Both the position numbers and the translations under genes were made by a program. 64,000 bases of DNA. Origin: Pseudomonadota bacterium. Lineage in GTDB: Bacteria; Myxococcota; Myxococcia; Myxococcales; Myxococcaceae. This document shows positions 17,461 to 26,720 of this stretch, one piece after another. The stretch lies in the NCBI GenBank assembly GCA_023426545.1, contig JAFAAN010000045.1:1-64000 (forward strand). The letters run 5' to 3'. Numbering within the stretch: the first letter of the stretch is position 1; every line of letters starts with the position of its first letter. The notes beneath the pieces are model-generated. The model saw nothing but the letters and a program-made list of their open reading frames with translations, was not told the DNA's origin and did no database searches.

Positions 17461-18750
17461 TCACAGGTCCAGGCGGGGGCAGGTGGTGCCACCCGCGGCG
17501 CTGGGCGGGCACATGTTGGGGTCGTTACCGACGAGCTCGGCGCGAGGAATCTGGAGGTGGTCCATCAGCTCGTTGCAGACGGCCTCCTTCAAGCGCAGGT
17601 CGGTGATGTGGGTGATGATGGCGCTGGCGGCCACGGACAGGGTGAAGCGGGACTGGTCGGCGATGTAGGCCCGGGCCAGTTGATAGAGGCCGGGCGTGGA
17701 GATGCTCTCGTCGTTGTACGCGGCGACGATGGCGCGCAGCAGCACGTCGCGCTGCCCGGTGGCCTCGCCGGCCTGGTAGAGGGCGCTCGCGAGCAGGGTG
17801 CCCACGCGGTACTCGTTGCCGCTGAACTCGCTCAGGTTCTGGTTGTAGAGCTGGCTCAGCAGCGACAAGTCCATGCAGCGGTCCACGCGGGCGAGGTCCC
17901 GGTCCTCGGTGACCTGGCCGAAGATGTTGCCGTGGAAGGACGTGGAGAAGAAGCGCGTGTCACAGCCCTTTCCGCCCTGCGTCGTCTGACAGGTGGTGCC
18001 GTAGGCGTGGTAGTCCGCGAGCCCCTCGTCGAAGGACTTGAGGATGTTGGCGCCCGGGCTGGCACCAGCGGCCTGCCACGTGGTGAGCGCCTCGGGGAAC
18101 TGGCGGCCGCCGTAGGCCTTCAAGTTGAAGATGCGGTGCGCGTACTCGTGGGCGATGACGCCGGCGTTGATGGCCAGCGGCGCACGCTGGAGCTTGTCGA
18201 ACGGCAGCACCAGGAACGACTCCAGCACGGAGAAGTACATGGCGTTGTCGCTGAGCGGGTCCTTGTCCAGGTCGGCGAGGACGAACTCCGGGAAGTAGTA
18301 GGTGGTGACGGGCTCCTTGAAGTCCGCCGCGGGGATGTTGCCCACGACGCGGAAGTAGTCGTACGCGCGCTCCATGCTGTAGTACGCCGTCACCATGTTC
18401 CAGGTGTGGAAGTCCGCCGGCCAGAGCACGCCGTCCTGGGAGATGTAGCTGGCGCTGACATCCCGGCCCGCGTTCTTCAGCAGGGCGTTGGCGTAGCCTT
18501 CCGGCGTGGTGGCGTTGTTGAGGTCCGGGTCCCGGGAGTCAATGACGATGCGTGCGCCACCCTGGAAGTCGGCCACCGTGCCCTTCATGCCGACGATGTC
18601 GGAGATGGTCTTCAGCTCCACCTCCTGAGGGACGTACTGGCCATTGCTGGAGAGCACCAGGGCACTGACCTTGACGGGCGCGGTCGAATCGGGCGCGCAG
18701 CCGGCGGCCAGTCCCAGCGCGGCGGTGGCGGCGATGACTGTTCGGAGCAT
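17461..18750 (-). CDS. Putative HExxH metallopeptidase lipoprotein
   Basis: 429 aa. Lipoprotein signal MLRTVIAATAALGLAAGC with lipobox LAAGC. The central segment AINAGVIAHEYAHRIFN contains HEYAH, a HExxH zinc-site motif, and a downstream SFDEGLADYHAYG could supply the third ligand, as in several zincin families. It probably acts at the outer membrane or periplasm. The gene starts the two-gene unit with the beta-barrel-like protein. The HExxH could be coincidental, but the EGLADY context supports a gluzincin-like fold. Substrate unknown. Confidence 0.75.
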   Translation of the reverse strand: MLRTVIAATAALGLAAGCAPDSTAPVKVSALVLSSNGQYVPQEVELKTISDIVGMKGTVADFQGGARIVIDSRDPDLNNATTPEGYANALLKNAGRDVSASYISQDGVLWPADFHTWNMVTAYYSMERAYDYFRVVGNIPAADFKEPVTTYYFPEFVLADLDKDPLSDNAMYFSVLESFLVLPFDKLQRAPLAINAGVIAHEYAHRIFNLKAYGGRQFPEALTTWQAAGASPGANILKSFDEGLADYHAYGTTCQTTQGGKGCDTRFFSTSFHGNIFGQVTEDRDLARVDRCMDLSLLSQLYNQNLSEFSGNEYRVGTLLASALYQAGEATGQRDVLLRAIVAAYNDESISTPGLYQLARAYIADQSRFTLSVAASAIITHITDLRLKEAVCNELMDHLQIPRAELVGNDPNMCPPSAAGGTTCPRLDL

Positions 18751-18921
18751 TCCGCCGTTTTACTCCGGACGGCCCGGAACGTGTATCCGCCGCCGTCAAC
18801 AGCCGATCGCTGACCAGCGCCGCCGGTGCGCGCGTCGGCTGTGGCCGGGCCGTCCTGGGGCAGCGGAGTGAATCCGCCCTGAATCCGACGGTTTGAGCCC
18901 TATCCGGGGCGCTCGGACTCC

Positions 18922-18951
18922 TTGACGCGTCGTTTCCGCGATCCGTATGGT
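18922..18951 (+). promoter_or_regulatory. Likely sigma-70 promoter of aspS
   Basis: TTGACG (18922-18927), 18-base spacer, TATGGT (18946-18951), 39 bases before the aspS ATG. Confidence 0.5.
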
Positions 18952-18990
18952 GCCTCGCCTTTTCCCCTTTGCATCCAGCAGGCGGTGTCC

Positions 18991-20811
18991 ATGGCAGTCC
19001 CGTTCATCTCCGAGGTCAAGCGTACCCACACTTGCGGTCAGCTCACGGCGGCCAATATCGATGAGGACGTGGTCCTCTTCGGCTGGGTGCACAACCGCCG
19101 GGATCACGGCGGCGCCGTGTTCATCGACCTGCGGGATCGGGACGGGCTCACGCAGGTGGTGTTCGAGCCGGACCACGCGGAGGCGCACGCGCTGGCGGGC
19201 ACCCTCCGGCTGGAGTTCTGCGTGGGCGTGCGCGGCAAGGTCGTCTCGCGCGGCAAGAACGTGAACCCGAAGATGAAGACGGGTGAAATCGAGGTCCGGG
19301 CGAGAGACCTCACCATCTTCAACCGCTCCGAGCCGACGCCGTTCCCCATCGAGGACAGCATCGAGACGTCGGAGGACAAGCGTCTGGCCCACCGCTACCT
19401 GGACCTGCGCCGCGCGCCGCTCCAGCGCTCGCTGATGACGCGCTCGAAGATGAACGCGCTGACGCGCTCGTACATGGTGGACAACGGCTTCCTGGAGCTG
19501 GAGACGCCCTTCATGGGCAAGTACACGCCGGGCGGCGCGCGCAACTTCCTGGTCCCCAGCCGGCTCAACCCGGGCAAGTTCTACGCGATGGCGGAGAGCC
19601 CCCAGCTCTACAAGCAGTTGTTCATGGTGGCGGGCTTCGACCGGTACTTCCAGATCGTGAAGTGCTTCCGCGACGAGGACCTGCGCCTGGACCGCCAGCC
19701 CGAGTTCACGCAGATCGACGTGGAGATGAGCTTCGTCCAGCAGGACGACATCTTCACCATGATCGAGGGCCTGCTGAAGAAGCTGTGGGGCGAGGTGCTG
19801 GGCATCGACATCCCCACGCCGTTCATGCGCATGGACTTCTACGAGTCCATGGCGAAGTACGGTAACGACAAGCCGGACCTGCGCTTCGGCCTGGAGCACG
19901 TGGTGATCACCGACGTGATTCGCGAGCACGGCGAGTCCGGCGGCGTGCCGATGATCTGGGAGGCGGTGCAGAACAAGGGCATCGTCAAGGCCATGGTCAT
20001 CCCCGCGGACAAGGCGCTGAGCCGCGCGGAGAGCGACAAGCTGGAGGAGTTCGCCAAGCAGGCGGGCGCCAAGGGCCTGGCCCGCGCGAAGGTGGGCGAG
20101 GGGGGCGAGTGGACGCAGTCGCCGCTGTCCAAGACCATCAGCCCGGCGCTGCGGCAGGCCATCAACCAGGCCGTGGGCGCGAAGACGGGCGACCTCATCC
20201 TGTTCCAGTTCGGCAAGGAGGCCCTGGTCCACACGGTGATGGCCAACCTGCGCGTGCACGTGGCCAAGAAGCTGGGCCTGATTCCGGAGTACGGGAGCGG
20301 CGGCCAGTGGAAGTTCCTGTGGGTGGTGAACCCGCCGCTGTTCGAGTTCGACGACGAGACGAACACCTGGGCGGCGGCGCACCACGCCTTCACGCGGCCG
20401 CATGACGAGGACGTGGCCTACCTGCTCACGGACCCGGGCCGGGTGAAGTGCCACCGCTACGACGTGGTGCTCAACGGCTTCGAGATTGGCGGCGGCTCCA
20501 TCCGCCTGCATGACCCGAAGGTGCAGGCGGAGGTCTTCAAGGCGCTGGGCATCGGCGACGAGGAGGCCCGGGCCAAGTTCGGCTTCCTCCTGGACGCGCT
20601 GAAGTTCGGCGCGCCCCCGCACGGCGGCATCGCGCTGGGCATGGACCGCCTGGTGATGCTGCTGACGGGCGCCGAGTCCCTGCGTGACGTGATTCCGTTC
20701 CCGAAGTCGAAGACGGGCACGGACCTGATGACGGGCGCCCCGGGCGACGTGGACGAGCGGCAGCTGCGCGAGGTCCACGTGCGGTCGGTGCCCGTGCCGC
20801 AGAAGGCCTAG
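18991..20811 (+). CDS. aspS: Aspartyl-tRNA synthetase
   Basis: 606 aa, class II synthetase of bacterial (AspRS) length. The start ATG gives MAVPFISEVKRTHTCGQL. The N-terminal OB-fold anticodon domain contains VVLFGWVHNRRDHGG. Catalytic motifs are motif 2 FDRYFQIVKCFRDEDLR with DRQPEFTQIDVEMSF, and motif 3 GGIALGMDRLVMLLTG. The GAD insertion domain lies between about residues 310 and 430. Whether it is discriminating or non-discriminating (Asp/Asn) cannot be read with certainty. Confidence 0.96.
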   Translation: MAVPFISEVKRTHTCGQLTAANIDEDVVLFGWVHNRRDHGGAVFIDLRDRDGLTQVVFEPDHAEAHALAGTLRLEFCVGVRGKVVSRGKNVNPKMKTGEIEVRARDLTIFNRSEPTPFPIEDSIETSEDKRLAHRYLDLRRAPLQRSLMTRSKMNALTRSYMVDNGFLELETPFMGKYTPGGARNFLVPSRLNPGKFYAMAESPQLYKQLFMVAGFDRYFQIVKCFRDEDLRLDRQPEFTQIDVEMSFVQQDDIFTMIEGLLKKLWGEVLGIDIPTPFMRMDFYESMAKYGNDKPDLRFGLEHVVITDVIREHGESGGVPMIWEAVQNKGIVKAMVIPADKALSRAESDKLEEFAKQAGAKGLARAKVGEGGEWTQSPLSKTISPALRQAINQAVGAKTGDLILFQFGKEALVHTVMANLRVHVAKKLGLIPEYGSGGQWKFLWVVNPPLFEFDDETNTWAAAHHAFTRPHDEDVAYLLTDPGRVKCHRYDVVLNGFEIGGGSIRLHDPKVQAEVFKALGIGDEEARAKFGFLLDALKFGAPPHGGIALGMDRLVMLLTGAESLRDVIPFPKSKTGTDLMTGAPGDVDERQLREVHVRSVPVPQKA

Positions 20812-20847
20812 TCCGCCAGACGCGAGCCCTCGTCCGCGCGTTGTCAT

Positions 20848-20904
20848 GCCACCCCGTTTGACGCGGGGTGGCAGGGGACCCGCCATGCCCTGTGCAGGGA
20901 CATG
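20848..20904 (+). terminator. Terminator hairpin after aspS plus second stem
   Basis: GCCACCCCG (20848-20856) pairs with CGGGGTGGC (20864-20872), a perfect 9-bp stem 36 bases after the aspS stop. A second imperfect stem follows at 20884-20904 (CATGCCCT with AGGG-A-CATG). The rest of the gap to 20964 is G-rich leader with a repeated ACAGGGAGG. Confidence 0.55.
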
Positions 20905-20964
20905 GAGTGGAGTGCCAGCGCGCAACCGCGTAAACAGGGAGGGTACAGGGAGGGGTAGGGCCAG

Positions 20965-21888
20965 ATGAAGACGTTCCTCGTGGTCAATCCGCGCAGCGCG
21001 AACGGGCAGACGGGAAAGCGCTGGGCGGAGATCTCCGCGCAGGTGGGAAGGTCGCTGGGAGAGTTCGGCCACGGTTTCACGCAGGGGGGGATGGACGCCG
21101 CGCGCATCACCCGGCAGGCGCTCCTGGACGGGTATGAGTGCATCGTCGCGGTGGGCGGCGACGGCACGCTCAACGAAGTCACCAATGGCTTCTTCGAGGA
21201 TGGCAAGGCGCTCAACCCGAACGCGGCGCTGGGGTTGATTCCCCGTGGCACGGGGGGTGACTTCCGCCGCACCTTCGGCTGGGAGCTGGACCTGGAGTCC
21301 TCCCTGGAGCGGCTGCGCTCCGAGGCGACGGAGCCCTTCGACGTGGGCCGGCTGGACTTCGTGGACAACGACGGCCGGCCCGCCACGCGCTACTTCGCGA
21401 ACATCGCCTCGTTCGGAGTGAGCGCGGTGGTGGCTCAGGAGGTCAACCGCAGCAGCAAGGCCATGGGCGGCCACCTGAGCTTCATGTGGGGCACGCTGAA
21501 GGGGCTGGTGAAGTACACGGAGCGGCAGGTGCGCCTGTCGGTGGACGGTGGCCCGGACGAGGTGGTGGGCATCACCGCGGTGGCCGTGGCGAACGGCCGC
21601 TACTTCGGCAGCGGCATGTTCGTCGCGCCGGAGGCCATCACCCATGACGGCCTCTTCGACGTCACCATCTGGTCCGGCTACGGCCTGAGCGACTTCGTCC
21701 TCAAGTCGAAGGGCGTCTACAACGGCTCGCACGTGAACTGGAAGGGCACGCGCCGGCTGCGCTGCCGCACCCTCCGCGCCGAGCCCGTGGACGGCGGGGA
21801 CGTCTTCCTGGACGTGGACGGTGAGACGCCGGGCCGGCTCCCGTGCACGATGACGCTGCTGCCGGGGGCCATCCGCCTCAAGGTGTAG
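20965..21888 (+). CDS. Diacylglycerol/sphingosine kinase-family lipid kinase
   Basis: 307 aa, full length for the YegS/DgkB family, which phosphorylates lipids such as diacylglycerol at the inner membrane face. The nucleotide-binding motif is AVGGDGTLNEVTNG, with GLIPRGTGGDFRRTFG (usual form GTGNDFAR; here Gly replaces Asn) and FGVSAVVAQEVN later. C-terminal beta-sandwich motifs include NGRYFGSGMFVAPEA and DGLFDV. The exact lipid substrate is not evident. It stands alone between two terminator-like regions. Confidence 0.88.
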   Translation: MKTFLVVNPRSANGQTGKRWAEISAQVGRSLGEFGHGFTQGGMDAARITRQALLDGYECIVAVGGDGTLNEVTNGFFEDGKALNPNAALGLIPRGTGGDFRRTFGWELDLESSLERLRSEATEPFDVGRLDFVDNDGRPATRYFANIASFGVSAVVAQEVNRSSKAMGGHLSFMWGTLKGLVKYTERQVRLSVDGGPDEVVGITAVAVANGRYFGSGMFVAPEAITHDGLFDVTIWSGYGLSDFVLKSKGVYNGSHVNWKGTRRLRCRTLRAEPVDGGDVFLDVDGETPGRLPCTMTLLPGAIRLKV

Positions 21889-21959
21889 CGGCGCGCGGGG
21901 GACCGGCGGCGGGGCGATGCGGCCGGGGCCTCGGGCGGCCACGGATTGTCGCCAGGCCG

Positions 21960-22071
21960 CATGTCCAGCGACATGGCACTTGGGAAGTCAGGCCAGATTG
22001 GGGCAACCTCCTGCATCTGGTGGCGTCCAGCGTTACCTCTGCTGGACGCACGGCACCGTGCCCGCGGTGCC
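21960..22071 (+). other. Three consecutive hairpins upstream of the DUF72 gene
   Basis: Perfect inverted repeats: CATGTC/GACATG (21960-21975, 4-base loop), GCGTCCAGC/GCTGGACGC (22023-22049, 9-bp stem, 9-base loop) and GGCACCG/CGGTGCC (22052-22071, 7-bp stem, 6-base loop), ending 21 bases before the next start codon. It may be a terminator of the lipid kinase gene, a structured leader, or a small RNA. Confidence 0.4.
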
Positions 22072-22092
22072 TTCTGGCCCAGGAGACGCGCC

Positions 22093-23148
22093 ATGCCTCA
22101 AGAGCGAGGCCCTGCTCAGCTCGACCTGTTCACCGGTGCCGCCGTGGAGCCCCCCAGCAAAGGGCGCAGGGGCGCGCAGCCGGTAGGGCCCGCGGCCGTC
22201 TCGGACGCGATGGCGACCCTGGGGCGGGAGCTGCCGCCCGGCGTCTTCCTGGGGACCTCCTCGTGGACCTTCCCGGGCTGGGCCGGCATCGTCTACGACC
22301 ACGAAGCCGCCGCGTCGCAGCTGGCGCGTGAGGGGTTGTCCGCGTACGCGCAGCATCCGGTGCTGCGCACGGTGGGCATCGACCGGACCTTCTACGGCCC
22401 CATCTCCGCCGCCGCCTTCGCCGAGTACGCCGCGCAGGTCCCCTCCACCTTCCGCTTCCTGGTGAAGGCCCACGAGGTGTGCACCCTGGCGCGCTTCCCG
22501 CTGCACGAGCGCTACGGCGCGCAGCGCGGGCAGGCCAATGAGCGCTTCCTCCATGCGGGCTATGCGGCCGAGGCGGTGGTCGCCCCCTTCGTGGAGGGGC
22601 TGGGCGAGAAGGCGGGCCCGTTGGTGTTCCAGTTCCCGCCCCAGGACCCCCAGGCGCTGGGCGGTCCCGCGCGCTTCGTGGAGCGGCTGCACGCCTTCTT
22701 CACCGCGCTGCCGAAGGGGCCGCTGTACGCCGTGGAGCTGCGCAACGAGGAGCTGCTCACGGAGGGGCTCGCGCAGGCGCTGGCCGATGTGTGCGTCGCC
22801 CCCGTGCTGGCGGTATGGGCACACATGCCGCCCGTGGGGCGCCAGGCGCGGCTCACGCGCGCCTTCGAGTCACGCGCGCTGGTGGTGCGGTGGATGCTCC
22901 CGCCCGACCTGGGCTACGAGGAGGCTCGCGCGCGCTACGCCCCGTTCAACCAACTGGTGGACGAGGACGTGCCCACGCGGGATGTGCTCGCCCGCGTGTG
23001 CCTCGCGGCGCTGCGCCGGGACAAGCCCACCTTCATCACCATCAACAACAAGGCCGAGGGCAGCGCTCCCCTGTCGGCTGTCAAGCTGGCCGAGCGCGTT
23101 GTGTTGGAGAGGAAGGAAGAGGTCGCCCGGCAGGCCGCTCCTCCCTGA
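22093..23148 (+). CDS. DUF72-domain protein
   Basis: 351 aa from the ATG giving MPQERGPAQLDLFTGAAVEP; the longer upstream frame crosses the hairpin region and is unlikely. DUF72 (YecE-like) folds as a TIM barrel with no settled function. Family signs: FLGTSSWTFPGWAGIVY, YAQHPVLRTVGIDRTFYG, FRFLVKAHEVCT, GPLVFQFPPQ, YAVELRNEELLT, LVVRWMLPPDL and a C-terminal ITINNKAEGSAPLSAVKLA. The N-terminal extension of about 50 residues carries a QLDLFTG segment typical of this family. Confidence 0.87.
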   Translation: MPQERGPAQLDLFTGAAVEPPSKGRRGAQPVGPAAVSDAMATLGRELPPGVFLGTSSWTFPGWAGIVYDHEAAASQLAREGLSAYAQHPVLRTVGIDRTFYGPISAAAFAEYAAQVPSTFRFLVKAHEVCTLARFPLHERYGAQRGQANERFLHAGYAAEAVVAPFVEGLGEKAGPLVFQFPPQDPQALGGPARFVERLHAFFTALPKGPLYAVELRNEELLTEGLAQALADVCVAPVLAVWAHMPPVGRQARLTRAFESRALVVRWMLPPDLGYEEARARYAPFNQLVDEDVPTRDVLARVCLAALRRDKPTFITINNKAEGSAPLSAVKLAERVVLERKEEVARQAAPP

Positions 23149-23190
23149 GCGCACTTGCCTCTGTGCACGGGGCTTGCTTACTTGTGTCCC

Positions 23191-23442
23191 ATGACAGCCA
23201 TTTCGGTGGCAGCTCTGCTGGTCCAGCTGATGTCCGCGGGCGGTGCTGACGGGCAGGCGGCCGGGCGCTCGCCTGGTGATTCGGGCAGCGTGTCCACGCA
23301 CTTCTCCGCGTTGAAGAGTGAGGTCTCCTCGCTGTCGGAGCGGTTCAAGGCCGCCCGCGAGCGCCGCCGCCTGCAGGCGGAGCAGGAGCGGGAGGAGTGG
23401 CAGCGTGAGTCGACGGCGCCTGCCCAGCCTCCGCGCCGATGA
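23191..23442 (+). CDS. Small helical protein overlapping the Smr gene
   Basis: 83 aa, ATG start. An N-terminal hydrophobic stretch (ISVAALLVQLMSAGG) could be a weak signal or helix. A Gly/Ser linker is followed by a charged helix (SSLSERFKAARERRRLQAEQ) likely to form a coiled coil. It overlaps the following Smr gene by 38 bases in another frame, so the two are probably cotranscribed. Function unknown; some doubt that it is expressed. Confidence 0.55.
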   Translation: MTAISVAALLVQLMSAGGADGQAAGRSPGDSGSVSTHFSALKSEVSSLSERFKAARERRRLQAEQEREEWQRESTAPAQPPRR

Positions 23443-23773
23443 GGCGCCTCTCCCTCCCGAGGGACCGGAGCCGCCTCCCTTCGAGGACGAGGCGGTCGAG
23501 ATTCCCATCGACGGGAACCTGGACCTGCACCTCTTCCACCCGCGCGAGGTGAAGGACCTCGTCGTCGAGTACCTCTGGGCCTGCCGCCAGAAGGGCGTGC
23601 TCGACGTGCGCATCATTCATGGCAAGGGCACCGGCGCGCTGCGGCGCACCGTGCAGGCGCTGCTGCCCAGGTTGCCGGAGGTGGAGTCGTTCCGCGCCGC
23701 GGGCGAAGGGGACGGGGGCTGGGGCGCGACGTGGGTGCGTCTGCGCCCCGCGGACTACGACAGCCAGAAATAG
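23405..23773 (+). CDS. Smr-domain protein
   Basis: 122 aa from a GTG inside the preceding small gene (VSRRRLPSLRADEAPLP). The C-terminal Smr domain shows LDLHLFHPREVKDLVVEYL and the signature IIHGKGTGALRRTVQALL. Smr domains are DNA or RNA nicking nucleases found in MutS2 and stand-alone proteins. The acidic Pro-rich N-terminus is short. Its last 19 bases overlap the tail of the convergent helicase gene. Confidence 0.85.
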   Translation: MSRRRLPSLRADEAPLPPEGPEPPPFEDEAVEIPIDGNLDLHLFHPREVKDLVVEYLWACRQKGVLDVRIIHGKGTGALRRTVQALLPRLPEVESFRAAGEGDGGWGATWVRLRPADYDSQK

Positions 23774-26571
23774 GCGGAGGCGATGAGGGAGCGCTTCTCC
23801 GTCACCTTGGCCTTCTGGGCCAGGTCCGCGAGCTGCCGGTCTTTGGAGGCGTAGCGCTTCTCCTCCTCGTTGCGCAGCGAGGACAGCTTGCGGCGGTACT
23901 CGCGCTCCATCCGGTCCGAGTGCGCGCGCGCCTTCGCCTTGTCGGCGATGTCCTCCGCGAGGCCCACCTGCTTGCGGGCGTCAATCCAGGTCTGCCGCGC
24001 CGCCTCGACTGCTTCGCGCGACTCCATCAGGCAGTCCTCGACGTAGCGGTCCGCGCGCTCCTTGGCCTTGTCCAGCTCCAGGGCATTGCGCCGCTCGGCG
24101 GCCCGGACGATTTCGTCCTTCGCCGCCATCAGCGCCTGTTCCTGCATGAGCTGGACGGACACAGGGGCGGGCTGGCGCCGGCGCTCCGGCTTCGCCGCCA
24201 GCTTCACGAAGTGCGCCCCGTCCGCGAGGGACAGCGCCCGGAAGCCGCCGTCCCTGTCCCGCACGAGCACCAGGTGGGCCAGCTTCTCCTCCGGCTTCAG
24301 TCCCGTCGTCTCGAACTTGTACGCGAACCACCAGCCTTCGCTGCCGGCCAGCCGGGCCAGGCGCGACGGAAGCCCCGACGCGTCCAGTTGCAGGTAGCTC
24401 ACCGCGTCCTGCGTGCGCTCCTTGACGGCATAGGCGGCCTTGGCCACCTCCAGCCGTCCCGCGCTGCGGCTGCCCAACACAGAGGCGGTGAGGGCGCGCG
24501 CCTCCTGCTGGCGCTTGGCGAGCACCTCCTTCGTCTGCTCGTTCTGCCCGCGCAGACGCCGCCTCACGTCGCCGTCGAAGCGCTCCATCACCACCGAGCG
24601 CATCTGCGTCATGCGCTGGTTGATGCGGCCCTCCAGCTCCTCGCGCAGCTTGTCGAAGGCGGTGTTGATGTCCTCCGGCTTGCGGCAGGACTGGTAGATG
24701 TCCAGCACGCGCCGCTCGAAGTCGACGCCGCTCTCCAGCGCGCCCAGGATTTCGTCGGACGCGCCGAACACGCCGTCGAAGAGGTTCAGCTTCTTCTCCA
24801 GCAGCTCGAAGAGGCGGGCGTCCGCCGCGTTGCTCCGGTTGAGGAAGTTGATGACCAGCACGTCCCGCTGCTGGCCGTAGCGGTGGCACCGGCCGATGCG
24901 CTGCTCCACGCGCTGTGGGTTCCAGGGCAGGTCGTAGTTCACCACCAGGTTGCAGAACTGGAGGTTGAGGCCCTCGGCGCCCGCCTCGGTGCAGATGAGA
25001 ATCTGGGTGCGGTTGCGGAAGTCCTCCACCAGCGCGCGGCGATCCTCGGGCGTGCTCGCGTCGCCCGACAGCATCGAGATCTTCCCCTGGTAGCCGCTCT
25101 CCGACAGCAGGTTGAAGAGGTACTGCTGCGTGCGCTTGGACTCGGTGAAGATGAGGGCCTTCTCCGGCCACCCGTGCGTCTTCATCACCGCGAAGGTCCG
25201 GTCCAGGCCGCGCTTGAGCGCCTCGCCCTTGGCGTTGACCTTGATGGAGTCCGCCAGGTCCGCGTACTGGCGCAGCTCCCAGACCTCCTGCTCCAGGGCG
25301 CGGATGTTGGGCGCCTTGGCCGGGTCATCCGACCACTCCTCGCCCTCCTCGACGTACTGCTTGGCCTCCTCGGGCTCGAACATCGCCAGGGCCTGCTGGC
25401 CCAGCTTCGCCGCCTGGAGCCGCTTCTCCAGGTTGTCGGACAGCCTCCGCAGGGTGGGGGCGATGGCGTAGGTGGAGGACGCCAGCAGCTTGCGGTAGCA
25501 GAGCGTCAGCAGCGTCTTCTTGCCGGGCTCGATGGCCGCGGCTTCGGAGCGCTGGAGGTACTCGCTGACCTTCTCGTAGAGGTCGTGCTCCTCGGGGGAG
25601 GGGGTGAAGTCCTCCACGATGGAGCGGCGGTTGGTATAGCGGACGTACTCGCGCACCTGCCGGCGCAGGGTGCGCTGCACCACGGGCGCCAGCCGCTCCT
25701 TCAGCTCGATGGCCGCGGCCTCGGGCATGCCGCCGGCCTCGTCCACCCGGTAGCGGCTGCGGAAGGCGTGCTCGGGCCCGAGAATCTGCTCGTCCAGCAG
25801 CGACATCAGCCCGAACAGCTCCATCAGGTCGTTCTGGAGCGGGGTGGCGGTGAGCAGCAGCTTGGGCCTGCCGGCCAGGGCCGCTTTCAGCGCCTGGCCC
25901 ATCTTGTTGTTGGGCCGGTGCGCGTTGCGCAGGCGGTGGGCCTCGTCGATGACGACCACGTCCCAGGGAATCTCCACCGCCAGGTGGGCCTTGTTGGCCG
26001 CGAAGGGGTGCGAGCAGATGACGGGGAAGGGCTGGTCGAAGCAGTTGCCGGTGGCGCGCACGGTGCGGCCGTCCACCATGACGCTGTCCAGGTCGAACTT
26101 CTCCCGCAGCTCGCTGTTCCACTGCGCGCGCAGCGTGGCGGGCGCCATGATGAGGATGCGCGACTTCCCCTCGGCCATCAGCTGGGCGATGACGAGCCCC
26201 GCTTCAATCGTCTTCCCCAGCCCCACCTCGTCGCCCAGCATGCAGCCGCCGCGCGACAGCGAGTCGAGCGCGAACATGGCGCCCTCGACCTGGTGCGGGT
26301 TGAGGTCCACCTTCGCTTCAGACAGCGCGCCCGCCAGCCGTTGCTGCGTGTCGCCACTCCGGGCCAGCAGCTCCTCGGCCAGCAGCCGCTCGTGGAAGGG
26401 CGTCAGCTCGGGCGCCGCCACCGCGTTGCTGGACTCCATCCGAGCCGCAACAGCCGCCGTAGCGTCCGCCTCGACCTCCACCCTGAATCCCCTCGCGACC
26501 TCCGCCAAGACCGTCTCCATCCGTGGTGTTTTCGAGGTTGCCCGCCGCCGCGGCGGGCGAGGACCGGCCAT
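23755..26571 (-). CDS. SNF2/RapA-like helicase
   Basis: Up to 938 aa; ATG 26520 (METVLAEVARG, 921 aa) may be the true start because the first 17 residues are Arg/Pro-rich. Superfamily 2 motifs: Q-like LNPHQVEGAMFAL, motif I MLGDEVGLGKTIEA, Ia APATLRAQW, II VVIDEAHRLRN, III LLLTATPLQN, IV ALIFTESKRTQQYL, V TEAGAEGLNLQFCN, VI QRIGRCHRYGQ. The last 350 residues are a long charged helical region. The domain order resembles RapA, which recycles RNA polymerase, but a repair or defence role is possible. No nuclease or methylase partner adjoins. Confidence 0.88.
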   Translation of the reverse strand: MAGPRPPRRRATSKTPRMETVLAEVARGFRVEVEADATAAVAARMESSNAVAAPELTPFHERLLAEELLARSGDTQQRLAGALSEAKVDLNPHQVEGAMFALDSLSRGGCMLGDEVGLGKTIEAGLVIAQLMAEGKSRILIMAPATLRAQWNSELREKFDLDSVMVDGRTVRATGNCFDQPFPVICSHPFAANKAHLAVEIPWDVVVIDEAHRLRNAHRPNNKMGQALKAALAGRPKLLLTATPLQNDLMELFGLMSLLDEQILGPEHAFRSRYRVDEAGGMPEAAAIELKERLAPVVQRTLRRQVREYVRYTNRRSIVEDFTPSPEEHDLYEKVSEYLQRSEAAAIEPGKKTLLTLCYRKLLASSTYAIAPTLRRLSDNLEKRLQAAKLGQQALAMFEPEEAKQYVEEGEEWSDDPAKAPNIRALEQEVWELRQYADLADSIKVNAKGEALKRGLDRTFAVMKTHGWPEKALIFTESKRTQQYLFNLLSESGYQGKISMLSGDASTPEDRRALVEDFRNRTQILICTEAGAEGLNLQFCNLVVNYDLPWNPQRVEQRIGRCHRYGQQRDVLVINFLNRSNAADARLFELLEKKLNLFDGVFGASDEILGALESGVDFERRVLDIYQSCRKPEDINTAFDKLREELEGRINQRMTQMRSVVMERFDGDVRRRLRGQNEQTKEVLAKRQQEARALTASVLGSRSAGRLEVAKAAYAVKERTQDAVSYLQLDASGLPSRLARLAGSEGWWFAYKFETTGLKPEEKLAHLVLVRDRDGGFRALSLADGAHFVKLAAKPERRRQPAPVSVQLMQEQALMAAKDEIVRAAERRNALELDKAKERADRYVEDCLMESREAVEAARQTWIDARKQVGLAEDIADKAKARAHSDRMEREYRRKLSSLRNEEEKRYASKDRQLADLAQKAKVTEKRSLIASAYFWLS

Positions 26572-26720
26572 TTTGTTGACGCGGGCCTATCTGTAAAGGG
26601 GGTCGTATCCCAAGCCGAAAAATCGGCCTCCGCGCGCTTGGCACGCTTCTTTGCGAGCGACGTCGATACATGTTGCCAGCACACTGCGTACAAACTTTCC
26701 GCTGGACTTGACGCAGAGGC

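Noticed and set aside
18796..21942. Open frame of about 1,000 codons on the minus strand opposite aspS and the lipid kinase gene
   Set aside because: High third-position GC leaves few stops on the opposite strand. The product is Arg/His/Leu-rich with no domain, while the plus strand encodes clear enzymes.
26614..26627. GCCGA/TCGGC hairpin with A4 loop as a terminator
   Set aside because: Only 5 bp, about 100 bases from the nearest stop codon and without a T run on the relevant strand.
26639..26654. Sequence resembling a sigma-54 promoter (TGGCACG...TTGC)
   Set aside because: The GG to GC spacing is one base too long, and no plus-strand gene lies downstream.
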